From Agriotes lineatus (taxonomy: Eukaryota > Arthropoda > Insecta > Coleoptera > Elateridae): 64,000 bases of DNA. A model generated the notes under the pieces. That model did no database searches and was not told where the DNA came from. It saw nothing but the letters and a program-made list of their open reading frames with translations. Shown in pieces: positions 36,377-46,644 of this stretch (its first letter is position 1; every line of letters begins with the position of its first letter). The position numbers were made by a program, and so were the translations under genes. The DNA is taken from contig OW679197.1 in assembly GCA_940337035.1 (NCBI GenBank), positions 39,872,466-39,936,465 of the forward strand, in the 5' to 3' direction.

Positions 36377-36985
36377 TAATATATTCAACCTAATTTGTAA
36401 CTTCAAAAATAAAAAAGTTACCAAAGGTGGACAGGTTAAAGTTGGCATCCTGTATATCACAATATATAATATCATATACCGTGACCATCATACAATTTAA
36501 CACAATTATTAGAAAATTTTATTGCTGATAAAAGTTTCTGCATCTTCTCAAACTAAAAATGCTTTTGCCAAAATTGAAGTATCTCCTTTCGTATGCGGGA
36601 GAGGTTCAAAAGTTCGAAAATGGCTCAAGAACAAAATACCTTTATTTTTCGAAATACACAAAAATGTTATTTGGAAAAGTTACTGAGAATTCAAACAAGA
36701 CGTTATTTTTAATGTTTTCCCCCATTTTTGTCTTACTATTATCTGTATTACAAAAAAATATAAGATACTTCAAAATGAACTTATTAACGGATACGATAAA
36801 GATATACTCTCTTGCTCACTTGGCAACCAGAAAATTACCTGAATTGAAATTAATGTTAAAGATCCCATTTTTCTGTAAAAAAACACAGATACTTTAAAAA
36901 TTGTAGTAAATAAAGGTTCAATTATATTTTTTAATTGAAATGTTATAACAAAAAATTCAAAATGCCATGTTTTGAAATAACAGAT
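36377..36985. other. Unclassified stretch
   Basis: Contains a 112-codon plus-strand open frame (36559-36897) that is Leu/Lys-rich with no start context or motif I recognise. A chance frame or repeat debris is likely. Confidence 0.3.
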
Positions 36986-37010
36986 ATTGTATTGTATTGT
37001 ATTGTATTGT
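36986..37010. repeat. (ATTGT)5 retrotransposon tail
   Basis: Five perfect ATTGT units at the 3' end of the minus-strand element. Confidence 0.9.
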
Positions 37011-37172
37011 ATTTTTATTCATCATAATATACACCGTGGTGCTTAGATATGTCACAATTCCAGTTTACATAAAAAATATAAAAATATAAAATACAATGCA
37101 TTTACAGAAATAGTCAACTACAGATAAATACAGTAACAACAAAAATACTAAAGTCAATAAAACAAGACGGTC

Positions 37173-39956
37173 TTAATTTTCAACAAATCTGAAATCGGAA
37201 AGTTCATAGTAGACATTGGCCAGAAGATGTTTTTTAAGCTTAACTTTGAAGAGTTTTGTTGGGGCATTTTTGAGAGTACTAGGAAGCGAATTAAATAATC
37301 CTATTCCGAAATTATTTCGTTTAGTGGACGTTAGTCTCTGCTGCGGAACCTGTATATCGCCTCGACTGCGGGTGTCGTAACCATGGGCATCGCCGTTTTT
37401 TGTATAATCGCCATAATGTTCTTTTATGTATAATAGATTACAATATAGTATTGCTGACGGTAGCGTTAATATGTTATATTTTTTAAACAATGGTTTACAA
37501 CTGTCTAACTGACTCGCTCCCGCCAACACTCTCAAGGCTCTTTTTTGTACAATGAAATTTTTTTTAATATGTGTAGAGGTACCCCAGTTTATTAGACCGT
37601 ACGTCATTACACTATGAAATAATGCGTGGTATGCAGTAATGGCAGCATCTAAGTTTACTCGATTTTTTATTTGTCTAATTACATAAATTGTTCTTGATAA
37701 CTTAATTGAAAGATTGTCAACATGTGCTTGCCAAGTTAGTTTGTTATCCAAGGTAAGGCCTAAAAATTTGACGGTTTCACAGATATTTTGTTTATTTGAA
37801 AATAGTAAAGTGGTAGTTTTATTTTGGTTTAAACAAAGCTTATTTGCCTGGAACCAATCTGAGGCTTGGTTGATAATGTTGGTTTGTAACTGATTGACTA
37901 GAGTTTCATCTTCTACGTGGTTTGCAAAGGTCGTATCGTCTGCAAATAAAGTCGTGAAAACTGGGATGGCATTAGGCAAATCGTTAACATAGATTAAAAA
38001 TAATAACGGTCCCAATACACTTCCTTGTGGGACACCATGTTGAATTGAAGACATCTGGCTATACTGACCTTTGCAAAATACACATTGAGATCTGTCAGAT
38101 AAGTAGGATGACATTAGTTTTAGAGCTACTCCCCTGCAACCGTAATACTCCAGTTTATCGAGTAAAATGCTTTTCGAGACACAGTCGAACGCCTTGCTTA
38201 AATCAAGAAATAGTGCAAAGGAAGATTTTTTGTTTTCCAATGATTCTGTTATATAATTAATGAGATTCAGCACGGCTCCCGACGTGTCCCTTCCTTTTCT
38301 GAACCCAAACTGTCTGTCCGTAAAAATATGGTTGGTTTCAAAGAAATTTAGAATTCGAACTGCAATAATTTTTTCTATAATTTTGGCCAAAATGGGGAGA
38401 AGCGCAATGGGTCTATAATTGGATCTATCATCATTTTCACCCGATTTATATAGAGGTATAATTTTGGCTTGTTTCAATTTATTAGGAAATATGCCTGTCT
38501 TTAATATGATGTTTGCAATATGAGCTATCGGGGCAGATAAACATAAAACATTTTCTTTGTACATACAAACCGATTGATTATATAGGTCTAATGATTTTGA
38601 CTTTTTTAATGCCTTTATAATATCTTCTACCTCGGATTCCTCAACAGTATATAAGAAGAGTGATTGTTCATTGTTTACTGGTAATTTCTTTAGATAAACA
38701 CTGTGTGAGTACTTTGATGGGGGAATATTTGATAATAAATCGTCGGCTACATGCACAAAGTAGTCGTTGTGAGATTCTGGGGAAATCACACTTACCACTC
38801 CATTGCTATTGATATTGTTTACACTTTTTTTTATTATTCTCCATATTGTTCTTTGTTTATTATCAGACTCCAAGATTTCTTTACTGATTTTTTCTTTTTT
38901 TAATTTTAAGATTTTTTGTTCGTATTCGTATTTTTTTTGTTTAAATTCAGCCGATAGAAGATCATTATTTTGCAAGTTCAATTTCAAAATGTTTCCAAGA
39001 CGATTTATTTCTTCCCTGGCCGAAACTATTTCTGGATTGGTAAACATAGAAGCATTTTTACGTTTGTTATTTGTATTAATTTTAATGGGAGGAAAAGATA
39101 AATCGTGATAATATGAAAAAACTTTATAAAAAGCATTAACTGCGCAGGTTGGGTCAGACTCTCTATATAATTCTACCCAATCTTCAGTTAAGAGGTAATT
39201 TGAAAATTTGATTCTATTTCTAGAACTTTTATTTGGTACGGTTTTGTAAACAGAGGTCGCCCGTTTTTGAATAGTGTTAAATTTAATTATTTGAGATTTA
39301 TGATCAGATATGTGAAATTCAGCCACAGTTGCAAGTTGTGTTTCAAAATTTGTGAAGATATTGTCGATACACGACTTGGAATTTTTTTGTACTCTAGTAA
39401 AGTCGGTGATATTTTTTTGTAATCCAAAAGAATGGAATATGTTAGTAATTTCGATGCTTTCCTTAGATTTAACTGCAAAATTTATATTAAAATCGCCACC
39501 AAACACTAGTTTACTATTTTTAAAATATTTAGATATTAAGTCAAGAACATGAGAAAGTTTATTTTTAAAGATATCGATATTACCACATGGTGAACGATAT
39601 AAAGCCACCGCAACACAGTTCAAATCAGCAAGTTTAATGCCAGTGCATTCAAAATGTTTTTCACTGTTAAGTTCATTAATGAAATTTAATGATGTAAAAA
39701 CGTGATCAGATCTAGTAAAAATGCATACTCCTCCACATTCACTCTCCAATCGGCAGTAACAAGAAGCTAGATTGTAATTATTTGGTGTATATAAATGTTT
39801 TTCTCCATCCTTAAGCCAATGTTCACTAATCATCACCACGTCAAAATTTTGTTCAGTTAAGATGGATTCAAGATAATTGTGTTTGTTTCTAATACACTGA
39901 ATATTTGCATGCAAAATAGTAATATTACTGGTGTTTTTATTACAAAAGAGAGGCAC
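37173..39956 (-). CDS. ORF2: APE endonuclease and reverse transcriptase
   Basis: 927 residues without interruption. The N-terminal APE-type endonuclease shows ILHANIQCIRNK (about 13-24), MISEHWL with the catalytic Glu (about 42-48), SECGGVCIFTR, VALYRSPCGN, FGGDFNINF (about 152-160) and HISDHKSQI (SDH, about 217-225). The RT domain follows: LKQAKIIPLYKSG, NYRPIALLPILAKIIEK, FALFLDLSKAFDCV (motif A), GVPQGSVLGPLLFLIYVNDL (motif B), TTLFADDTTFANH (motif C, FADD) and KFLGLTLDNKLTW (thumb). No RNase H domain is seen. It nicks target DNA and reverse-transcribes its own RNA by target-primed reverse transcription. All catalytic motifs are present, so it was recently active or still is. Confidence 0.9.
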   Translation of the reverse strand: MPLFCNKNTSNITILHANIQCIRNKHNYLESILTEQNFDVVMISEHWLKDGEKHLYTPNNYNLASCYCRLESECGGVCIFTRSDHVFTSLNFINELNSEKHFECTGIKLADLNCVAVALYRSPCGNIDIFKNKLSHVLDLISKYFKNSKLVFGGDFNINFAVKSKESIEITNIFHSFGLQKNITDFTRVQKNSKSCIDNIFTNFETQLATVAEFHISDHKSQIIKFNTIQKRATSVYKTVPNKSSRNRIKFSNYLLTEDWVELYRESDPTCAVNAFYKVFSYYHDLSFPPIKINTNNKRKNASMFTNPEIVSAREEINRLGNILKLNLQNNDLLSAEFKQKKYEYEQKILKLKKEKISKEILESDNKQRTIWRIIKKSVNNINSNGVVSVISPESHNDYFVHVADDLLSNIPPSKYSHSVYLKKLPVNNEQSLFLYTVEESEVEDIIKALKKSKSLDLYNQSVCMYKENVLCLSAPIAHIANIILKTGIFPNKLKQAKIIPLYKSGENDDRSNYRPIALLPILAKIIEKIIAVRILNFFETNHIFTDRQFGFRKGRDTSGAVLNLINYITESLENKKSSFALFLDLSKAFDCVSKSILLDKLEYYGCRGVALKLMSSYLSDRSQCVFCKGQYSQMSSIQHGVPQGSVLGPLLFLIYVNDLPNAIPVFTTLFADDTTFANHVEDETLVNQLQTNIINQASDWFQANKLCLNQNKTTTLLFSNKQNICETVKFLGLTLDNKLTWQAHVDNLSIKLSRTIYVIRQIKNRVNLDAAITAYHALFHSVMTYGLINWGTSTHIKKNFIVQKRALRVLAGASQLDSCKPLFKKYNILTLPSAILYCNLLYIKEHYGDYTKNGDAHGYDTRSRGDIQVPQQRLTSTKRNNFGIGLFNSLPSTLKNAPTKLFKVKLKKHLLANVYYELSDFRFVEN

Positions 39957-40009
39957 TGAATGTTTGTCAATGATAGAAGATACTTGCTCTTCTGGGCACG
40001 TCGATCGTA

Positions 40010-41650
40010 TTAAAAATTTCGTTTTGGCGAGTAGTATTTGCCATGGCTTTCCCTGGATTGTTGTAGGCGTATTAGATGTTGGGAGGAGACAAATGATTTG
40101 TAGGTTGCAAGGTCCGCCGATGCAGTAGAAGATCCTATGCCATACGCTTCAAAGTACTTCTTGTATAATTGTTTTAGCGACTCCACGTCTACAGGAAGGC
40201 CCTCAGAAGCTAAAAATACCCTTAGAGAAGCATTTGTGAAGCCCTCGTGACAAACTGATTGCGGTTGTTCATGTAGATAGGATATGTACAACCTGACGGC
40301 ATTCATTATTGCTGGTTCCCGCAGACGAGCCAAAAGGTACCGGCCTTCATCGGTGGCAGATTGCATTGTCAGTTTCACCCTTGGCGGAGTCATTGCATCT
40401 ACTGTGAGATTTGTTTTCTGGATGCCTGCACTCACAAATTTTATGGGTTGATTTTCTTTAAAGGTGTGTTGTTTGCCAGCTGCTATAGCCTCCCCATCAG
40501 AACGAAGCCTTAGAATCTTCTCTTGAGTAGTGAATTCTTTAGTTGTCTTTTTCTTCACTTTGTCCAGCTGCATTTCATTTCCTTCGCTAGGATTTTCCTC
40601 AAGATGGCATTTTCTTTCTACTGACCACTTTACCGATACACCAGCAGGCCAGAACTGCTCTTCTGCTAATCGAGCGGCAGACTTTCTGTTTATGGTGCCA
40701 ATCTTGTATGTTATATCCGCTGCATTTTCTGATTGTTTTAATAGGGGGTAGCATCTTATAAAGTCCGACACTCCCAACTTATCTTTAATATAATGTACTA
40801 TGTGATTGCTGTTATAGTACGATGGAAGGTTTCTCACAATCACATACTGCCATTCACTTTTGCCTACTTTTCCATCTTGAGTAGGTAATGTTAAATTTGA
40901 CACTGGTTTTGGGCCACTCAAACTAGGAGATAGTTCTGTTGTTTGGGTGCCAACTGACATACAAGACTTTGATGTTTGAATTGGAGTCGGTTGTGAAGTT
41001 GAAGAAGCAACACCTGGAGATTTTAGGGTTTTCAGTCTTATTCGGAACTCCGCCATGGACTCTGATATTTTTGTTAACTTATGTTGTATCCCTTCTATGT
41101 TTTTCCTAATTTCACTTGAAGATGGATCGTGTACCTGTATTTTGATTTGGTCTTCATTGCTGTTGAAGAAGACTGAGGAGAGATTGAAAAGATCCTGCTG
41201 CATGCCGTTTAAACTTTTTCTAATTGATTGTGGGCCACAATCAGTGAAGGACTGACACATCGAGTAAATTTCCTCAACTCTTTTATGAAGCAAATCTAGC
41301 TTTGAATCTTGGTTATATACCAATTCGTGTGTTTCCGTAATAATCGGAATTGCATCAGCCACTTTCTTAATTAGTGACCCTATAGCCTCGATGTTATCTT
41401 TTGGTACTTGGTCCCTTGTTAATTGTGAAACTTTTTCATGCAGATATTTTAGATTGGGAGAATCACATAGAACGCAAAAATATCGCAGTTGGTGATTTTT
41501 TTGTTGTGAAATCGTTTTTAATGTGGTTTTGTCAAATCCACTGCATGCCATGCAAAATATGCGCCTACATTCGCCGCTACACTTTAGTTTATATTTGTCC
41601 TTAACATCCAGGAAGACTTTTTGGCAAGCATCGCATTTGAAATTAGCCAT
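40010..41650 (-). CDS. ORF1: PHD-like finger and RNA-binding protein of the retrotransposon
   Basis: 546 residues, open throughout, ending 53 bp before ORF2. Residues 1-62 hold a cysteine-rich finger (CDACQKVF, CSGECRRIFCMACSG, FCVLCDSPN), spaced like a PHD-type zinc finger, as in ORF1 of CR1-group elements. A helical, coiled-coil-like middle follows (to about 215). Then come a Ser/Pro/Thr linker and an RRM-like fold around SEWQYVIVRNLPSYYNSNH and VSDFIRCYPLL. The basic C-terminus (KYYSPKRNF) may bind RNA. Its role is to package element RNA. It is co-transcribed with ORF2. Confidence 0.8.
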   Translation of the reverse strand: MANFKCDACQKVFLDVKDKYKLKCSGECRRIFCMACSGFDKTTLKTISQQKNHQLRYFCVLCDSPNLKYLHEKVSQLTRDQVPKDNIEAIGSLIKKVADAIPIITETHELVYNQDSKLDLLHKRVEEIYSMCQSFTDCGPQSIRKSLNGMQQDLFNLSSVFFNSNEDQIKIQVHDPSSSEIRKNIEGIQHKLTKISESMAEFRIRLKTLKSPGVASSTSQPTPIQTSKSCMSVGTQTTELSPSLSGPKPVSNLTLPTQDGKVGKSEWQYVIVRNLPSYYNSNHIVHYIKDKLGVSDFIRCYPLLKQSENAADITYKIGTINRKSAARLAEEQFWPAGVSVKWSVERKCHLEENPSEGNEMQLDKVKKKTTKEFTTQEKILRLRSDGEAIAAGKQHTFKENQPIKFVSAGIQKTNLTVDAMTPPRVKLTMQSATDEGRYLLARLREPAIMNAVRLYISYLHEQPQSVCHEGFTNASLRVFLASEGLPVDVESLKQLYKKYFEAYGIGSSTASADLATYKSFVSSQHLIRLQQSRESHGKYYSPKRNF

Positions 41651-41799
41651 TTCAACGAAATTGAGGTCAAGTTCACTACCAGTAGTAAATAATTTAAATG
41701 TAATAGGAAGTCAAATTGCAATTACCTACTTGCAAAATGTGTTTCCTATTGTGTCACTGGGTTATGTTATGATGAATTGCGTACATACGAAGTAATATG

Positions 41800-42440
41800 T
41801 AGTTTAGTCAACACAGCAAAACAATACACACATGAGTATTAGCATGAAAGAATGCAAAACACTGCAAAACAAGCGGAGCAAAACAAAAATGCGACCGCAC
41901 TGCACGACGAGCAAATAATTAGATAAAAAAAATTTACACAGTTCTCAGTGCTAAGCGATTTCAGTTCAACATTCCAGTCGTAAGACAGTAATTTACCATT
42001 AATAGCATTATAATCAGCTTTTGAGAAATTACGAAAATTTTGAGCGGCTGCAATAAGCGGTTCTGTAAACTTATATCTAAAATATATTTCTAAAGGAGGA
42101 TAGTTTTGATCTACAGCAGTAAGAGGAGGCGGTTGTATTGAAAAACCTCTGTGTGCTCGTTCTTCGTTGTTAGATAACACAAGGTCTGGAATCCTCTAAT
42201 TGATATTTTTAACATAATTAAACTGCATAATTCCACTTTCAGATATACAATCCAAAAAACAATTATCATTATTGTCGTACGTTGAAGCTGGTTGGAGGCC
42301 ACGCTCATTGCCATTCTTAACCCAATTTATGTTGCGCAAGTTGAAATCGCATAATAGTTAACGGCTCAGATAATGATATCGAGCAGTTTTTAACAAATAT
42401 AGCTGGAATATTATCGGAGTCCAGCCTCTTGCTTACATTC
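41800..42440 (-). mobile_element. Decayed non-LTR endonuclease/RT debris, minus strand
   Basis: Minus-strand reading gives LDSDNIPAIFVKNCS near 42400 (RT 'PDGIP..F.K.C'). Then come FLDCISESGIMQFNYVKN and RIPDLVLSNNE with LTAVDQNYPPLEIYF (endonuclease C-terminus), and AAQNFRNFSKADYNAINGKL with DWNVELKSLSTENCVNFFY (endonuclease-RT linker). The order is scrambled relative to a normal element and frames are broken. It directly abuts the intact element's 5' side. Confidence 0.55.
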
Positions 42441-42469
42441 TGGCTACTTAGTAGCTCCTACACTTCCAG

Positions 42470-42527
42470 ATAGGTAGACAGGTAGATAGGTAGACAGGTA
42501 GACCGGTAGACAGGTAGATAGGCAAAC
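42470..42527. repeat. (AGGTAGAC/T)n microsatellite
   Basis: About seven units alternating AGGTAGACAGGTAGATAGGT. Confidence 0.85.
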
Positions 42528-42929
42528 ATTCATAAGTTAAACACGATAAAAAACGAACTTCGCAGTACTATGCTACAAGAGAGGCTAAACTCTTTATCAT
42601 TAATGTGCATAGAAAGCGACATATTGGTGAATTTAAATTTTGAAGATATAACACAGGACTTCGCCCATACCAAATCGAGAAAAAAATCTTTTATTAGTGT
42701 GTAGCAATAATTATGTTCTATTTGTTAATTTTTAGGTTTCTTATGTTCTATTGTGTTTATATTCATTTAATTAGAATTTTAATTTCGTTTCAGTATTTAG
42801 TTGTATAAAAATAAAAGAAGGTATTCTAAAAATATATATTGTATTGTATTGAGTTACTTCTTTTCCAGAAGGGCCCCTTCATTACCTTGGGCCCGGGGCC
42901 TCAATTATATAAAAGACGGCACTGTGCCC

Positions 42930-43410
42930 ACCCTGTACATTAAAGAATTCAACATTAAAAATCACGAATCAGAATGTTGCAGGGAGCAGTCAACAACTAC
43001 GGATATAATTGCGCAAGAAAATAATACACGCAGGATTAAAGATCTGAAAGTGAAAGGAACTAAAATTTTTATTTTATATACTCATTTATTTATTTGTACT
43101 CATTATAAAAAACGACAATAAAATATTATTTTAAGTTTCTTGGCCACATGAGCCGACGGCTTGTGTGTGGCACAAATGATAGCAATTGTATAATAAGTGA
43201 TATAAAATATAGAGAGATCAACTCTACAAGATTCAGTTTTTGCTGGTCAGCATACACGTTATTTTTCCCTCGATATATTTCGATATTGTTTCGTTTCTGA
43301 TAGTTTTTCGAATACATTATTTAAGCTAATTAAAGAATGAAACAAAGTATTTAAGCGACCGTAGTAAGCTTCTGTTACGTTATAGTAAAAAGTTTAACTG
43401 AATCGTGCAG
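42930..43410. repeat. Distal end of duplication unit 2
   Basis: Matches 30040-30434 of unit 1: CATTAAAAATCACGAATCAG, then ATATAATTGCGCAAGAAAAT, AGAGAGATCAACTCTACA and TTTAAGCTAATTAAAGAAT. It is separated from the main part of unit 2 by about 7.6 kb of inserted elements. Confidence 0.65.
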
Positions 43411-44438
43411 GATGTTAATTTAAAAGGAACCTCTCGGAATATTTTAAAACGATTTAAATCATTTTTTTAAATGGAATATTCCTTAGTCAATTGCGTTTGA
43501 ATGCTTTAAGACATGGTGACCTTGCGGACCAAACTACTGGAACTCGTCGTCCAATCCACTTGTCCGCAAATTTCTTGTTAAAATAGTTGTGAACTCCCTC
43601 TTAATACTCTAATAAGCTATAGGGTACACTTTTTTCTTCCAGTTTGGATTAAATTTCAAGATTACAGTAACGGTGGTGGCCTACCCTATCTATCCAAACA
43701 CGTGTCTGTAGAAGAGAAGAAAATGTAGTAAAAATTTTGCAAGTGCATAGAGAATTATAGATTTAAAAGGTTTATATTCCCTATTACGTAATATTGCAGG
43801 ATTACTGACGGAAAATAGTAGTGTTTCAAAACATCGTTTTCTTAAGGATGAGCTAATACTACATTACTTTACAAGTACGCAGAGAGGGTTTTAAGAGTTT
43901 TTCCATATATTTTTTTGCACAATCTCTCCAAAATCCAAATTAGCAGAAGTGACACTTACAGAAACCTACTATTCGTTAGTCTGTTATAACCTGATTGTGG
44001 CATCAGTAAAATAATTAATTCTGTAGAATGTGTACAAAAATGTGTTTTATTTAACGCCGAACTGGAATTCTAGATTTTTTGCTAATTTGCTGTTGTTGAA
44101 GCTTTGTTACTTCTCTTCGTTTCAATTTCACGATTCTGACTCTTTATAGTACGATAAAACAATTGCCGTAATTCAAGTTAAATTCGAAGACAATTACAAA
44201 AAAATCTGACGTCATTGAGAGCCATGTAAAACTGCATTCAAGTCTAAAAAACTAGTCCTTCAAATGGAAATATTTTTTATAGTTAGAGGTACGATTTTAA
44301 TCTACCTCGACGAACAGGTTCTAATGCAATACAGGCTAGTTTATTTCATACGTAAGCGCTTTGTTTACAAACAAATCTAACGTCATTGGGAGCAGTGTCA
44401 CACTGAATTCAAGTTCAGGTCTAAAATAATAGTCTTTC

Positions 44439-44455
44439 CACGCATGTGACGTCGA
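44439..44455 (+). promoter_or_regulatory. Conserved CACGCATGTGACGTCGA motif (gene 3)
   Basis: Identical to the copies at 27688 and 33995; 128 bp before the predicted start site. Confidence 0.55.
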
Positions 44456-44535
44456 TCTTTACGCATGACGATATTTTTTAAGGTATAATCTGCATAACCC
44501 CAAATAATAATGACTCTGGCGATCAAGAATATACC

Positions 44536-44571
44536 TATAAAACCCTTAGCTTGGTTTAGAAACTTCATTCT
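44536..44571 (+). promoter_or_regulatory. TATA box and initiator of peptide gene 3
   Basis: TATAAAAC at 44536 and TTCATTC with A at 44567, 31 bp apart. Confidence 0.7.
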
Positions 44572-44604
44572 GTTCTTGAGTTCAGTCAGTTGCCTACTAG
44601 CAAA

Positions 44605-44953
44605 ATGAAGTTGTTACTGTCCATCGTCGTTGCTGCGTTGGCCGTTATAGCGGCATTTGCAGTTCCAATAGTTGATCCTGTGTAAGTGGTATACAGTTAC
44701 TAGTTTTCTTAGACAATCGAATATAGTAGTCAAAACTTAAAAATAGTTTTTTTCATAAGAATTTGTATAAGTAGAAAATTTACAACGAGCCTTTGAAAGA
44801 AAGGGCGAATTTGTTAATCGGTTATTTTTTAATAAATTAAATGTATTAGTTGAAAAGTTTTCGACTTGTGCCTAACACATTTTGTTTTTTTTCAGAAAAA
44901 ACCCATGCAAGAACCCTGACAACTGGATATGTGGTGATTTGATTCCCACATGA
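44605..44953 (+). CDS. Small secreted C-x7-C peptide, gene 3 (extended C-terminus)
   Basis: Exons 44605-44681 and 44896-44953, phase-2 intron of 214 bp. It encodes 44 residues. The signal peptide is MKLLLSIVVAALAVIAAFA, where Cys6 of genes 1 and 2 is Ser. Then come VPIVDPV and KNPCKNPDNWICGD as in the others. One extra T after the GAT codon removes the usual stop, and translation continues with LIPT before TGA. Up to that point, exon 2 differs from genes 1 and 2 only synonymously. Loss of Cys6 has no effect on the mature ring (Cys30-Cys38) because Cys6 lies in the signal. AATAAA at 45072. The extension is the main candidate for a functional difference among copies. Confidence 0.72.
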
Positions 44954-45071
44954 CGTTAGTTATTGTAATAAAGAACATATTTTGTAAATCTACATACGAC
45001 TATCTGTGCCATAATTTTATTATCTACCTCTTAATAATGTTTACGAAATAAATTTAAGCTAATATACTAGT

Positions 45072-45077
45072 AATAAA
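45072..45077 (+). terminator. Polyadenylation signal of peptide gene 3
   Basis: AATAAA in AATAAATAAATAAATGTG, about 120 nt after the stop. Confidence 0.6.
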
Positions 45078-45696
45078 TAAATAAATGTGATTTTTAAAAT
45101 GTGATCTAGTTATTGCATTATTGGGGTATTTTAAAACGTTTTGACGAATATACAGAAGCATCACAGCAACCTGTTTCTGTAATTTATGCCAGAAGATCTC
45201 GTCCATCTTAAAGAGATGCAATGGTGGGGGAATGGAGAAAAACTAACGTATTTTAGTTTTTGTCGATATACTTATACCAAAGCAAAATTGCGCCAAGCCC
45301 ACTTAGTTCTTCAGATATTGGAAAATTCTAAATAGTACTTTTGTTACTTTTAATTGTGTTTTTTTATTTGGAAATATTTGAGATGCACAAAACTTTGTTA
45401 AGGAAGCTTTTATCACTAAATGAAGCCTCCAAACAAATAAATAGCGCCAGCAGAGCCAAATATATCGATCGAACTTTTGCTCTTAGATTTTTTAGAGGTT
45501 ACCATAAAATAGAGAATTTATAAAAATATTAAAACAATAGAAATTAATTATTACAAAATATGATGTAGGACTCGGAGATTGCGTCAAGCACTTTCAAGCT
45601 TCAAATACCTTTATCTCGAAAATCATTTAATTTTACGATACCAAACACATACATCTAATTTCAGCTGCATTAAGGATTTATGAAAATGAATTAAAC

Positions 45697-46644
45697 TAGT
45701 GATGGGCATAACCGGACAATTTTCATAACCGAATTATTTGCATTCGAATGATATTAATAACCGAATGATTATTTGAATAATCATTCGAATAAATTTTGGC
45801 TCTCGATTCGTTTCGATTAAGTCAGCCAGTTTGCCGGTTGGCGGTTCACCGTCATCTGCATCGACATCGGTTCACCGTCATCTGCATCGACATCGTAACT
45901 TGCAGATAGCAGAGGAACCAAAACATAATATGTACGGTCGGCGCCTTAGAAATCGGGACACGTAATATGTTCTTCTAGTCTTTGGAGTATTCTTGCTCCG
46001 GTTACTTCATTAATGTGAGATGGCATTTCATAATTGACAAACAATAAACAATCTGACGTAACAATTAAAACCATAATAACTGCAAAAACCCAGTTTATAC
46101 ACTTAAAAAATACATGCAAAATATATCATAATAGTGTGTAGTGCCCGATTTCTAAGGCGCCGACCGTACGTACATTATGTGTTATGTATTGGAAATTAAG
46201 AGGTATTTATTAAGAAGTGTAGAAAGAAAGAAATATGCGAAATATGAATCGGGCGGGTTAAAGGTTTTAAACCTTTGGAGATGTAAGCAAATAAAAAATT
46301 GTTTTATAGCTTGATGCGTTTGCAGTTTTTAGGCGTTCAGGTTTCAGGTCCCCAGAATTTGATATTTTTTATGATAGGAGGTAAGTACGCGATAACCAAA
46401 TGGTGTTTTCAACCTGCTTTGTTTATGAGTTATGACGTATTTATATTTACAGAATTTTGAGCACTGCGTAGGTCGCTGAGATATGGCACGTAGTACCTTT
46501 GAATAGAGGTTTTATATTCAAAGCGTTGTACGTATCAGCATGAGGTTATTTTTCATTCGAATACTTGGAACGAAAACCGAGTTACACAGGTTATTTCAAT
46601 AACCGGATAACCGGTTATTTTTCATTCGAATTAGCCCATCACTA
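45697..46644. mobile_element. hAT-like MITE, 948 bp
   Basis: Left end TAGTGATGGGCATAACCGG; right end AATTAGCCCATCACTA, inverted. Flanks AATTAAAC (45689-45696) and AATGAAAC (46645-46652) differ at one base, an 8-bp target duplication as expected for hAT elements, whose ends also often read AGTGATGGGC. Sub-terminal AACCGG and CATTCGAAT motifs repeat near both ends. No transposase. Unit 1 is uninterrupted at this site. Confidence 0.85.
45925..46182. repeat. Nested inverted repeat inside the hAT-like MITE
   Basis: ACGGTCGGCGCCTTAGAAAT then CGGGACAC near 45933 is inverted at GTGCCCGATTTCTAAG then GCGCCGACCGTAC near 46141-46170. ACATAATATG and ACATTATGTG extend the match. Probably a second MITE nested in the first. 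Confidence 0.7.

Larger units (their letters stand above)
36986..41700 (-). mobile_element. Full-length CR1/Jockey-superfamily retrotransposon
   Basis: Minus-strand element with a 3' tail of five (ACAAT) units (ATTGT on the plus strand, 36986-37010), a short 3' UTR, ORF2 (37173-39956) and ORF1 (40010-41650). Both ORFs are open end to end. A short tandem-repeat tail instead of poly-A, and ORF1 with a PHD-like finger, fit the CR1 group. The exact 5' end is not resolved; ORF1 begins at 41650 and about 50 bp of 5' leader is included here by estimate. The element lies inside duplication unit 2 and so is younger than the duplication. Confidence 0.85.

Noticed and set aside
36086..36475. 129-codon minus-strand frame as a mariner transposase
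   Set aside because: It runs out through the element's inverted repeat and shows no catalytic D,D,D/E pattern.
36559..36897. 112-codon plus-strand frame as a gene
   Set aside because: No recognisable motif, no promoter or splice signals, and it lies between two mobile elements.
42838..42852. ATTGTATTG run as a second CR1-type 3' tail
   Set aside because: The adjacent sequence does not match the 3' UTR of the element at 36986.
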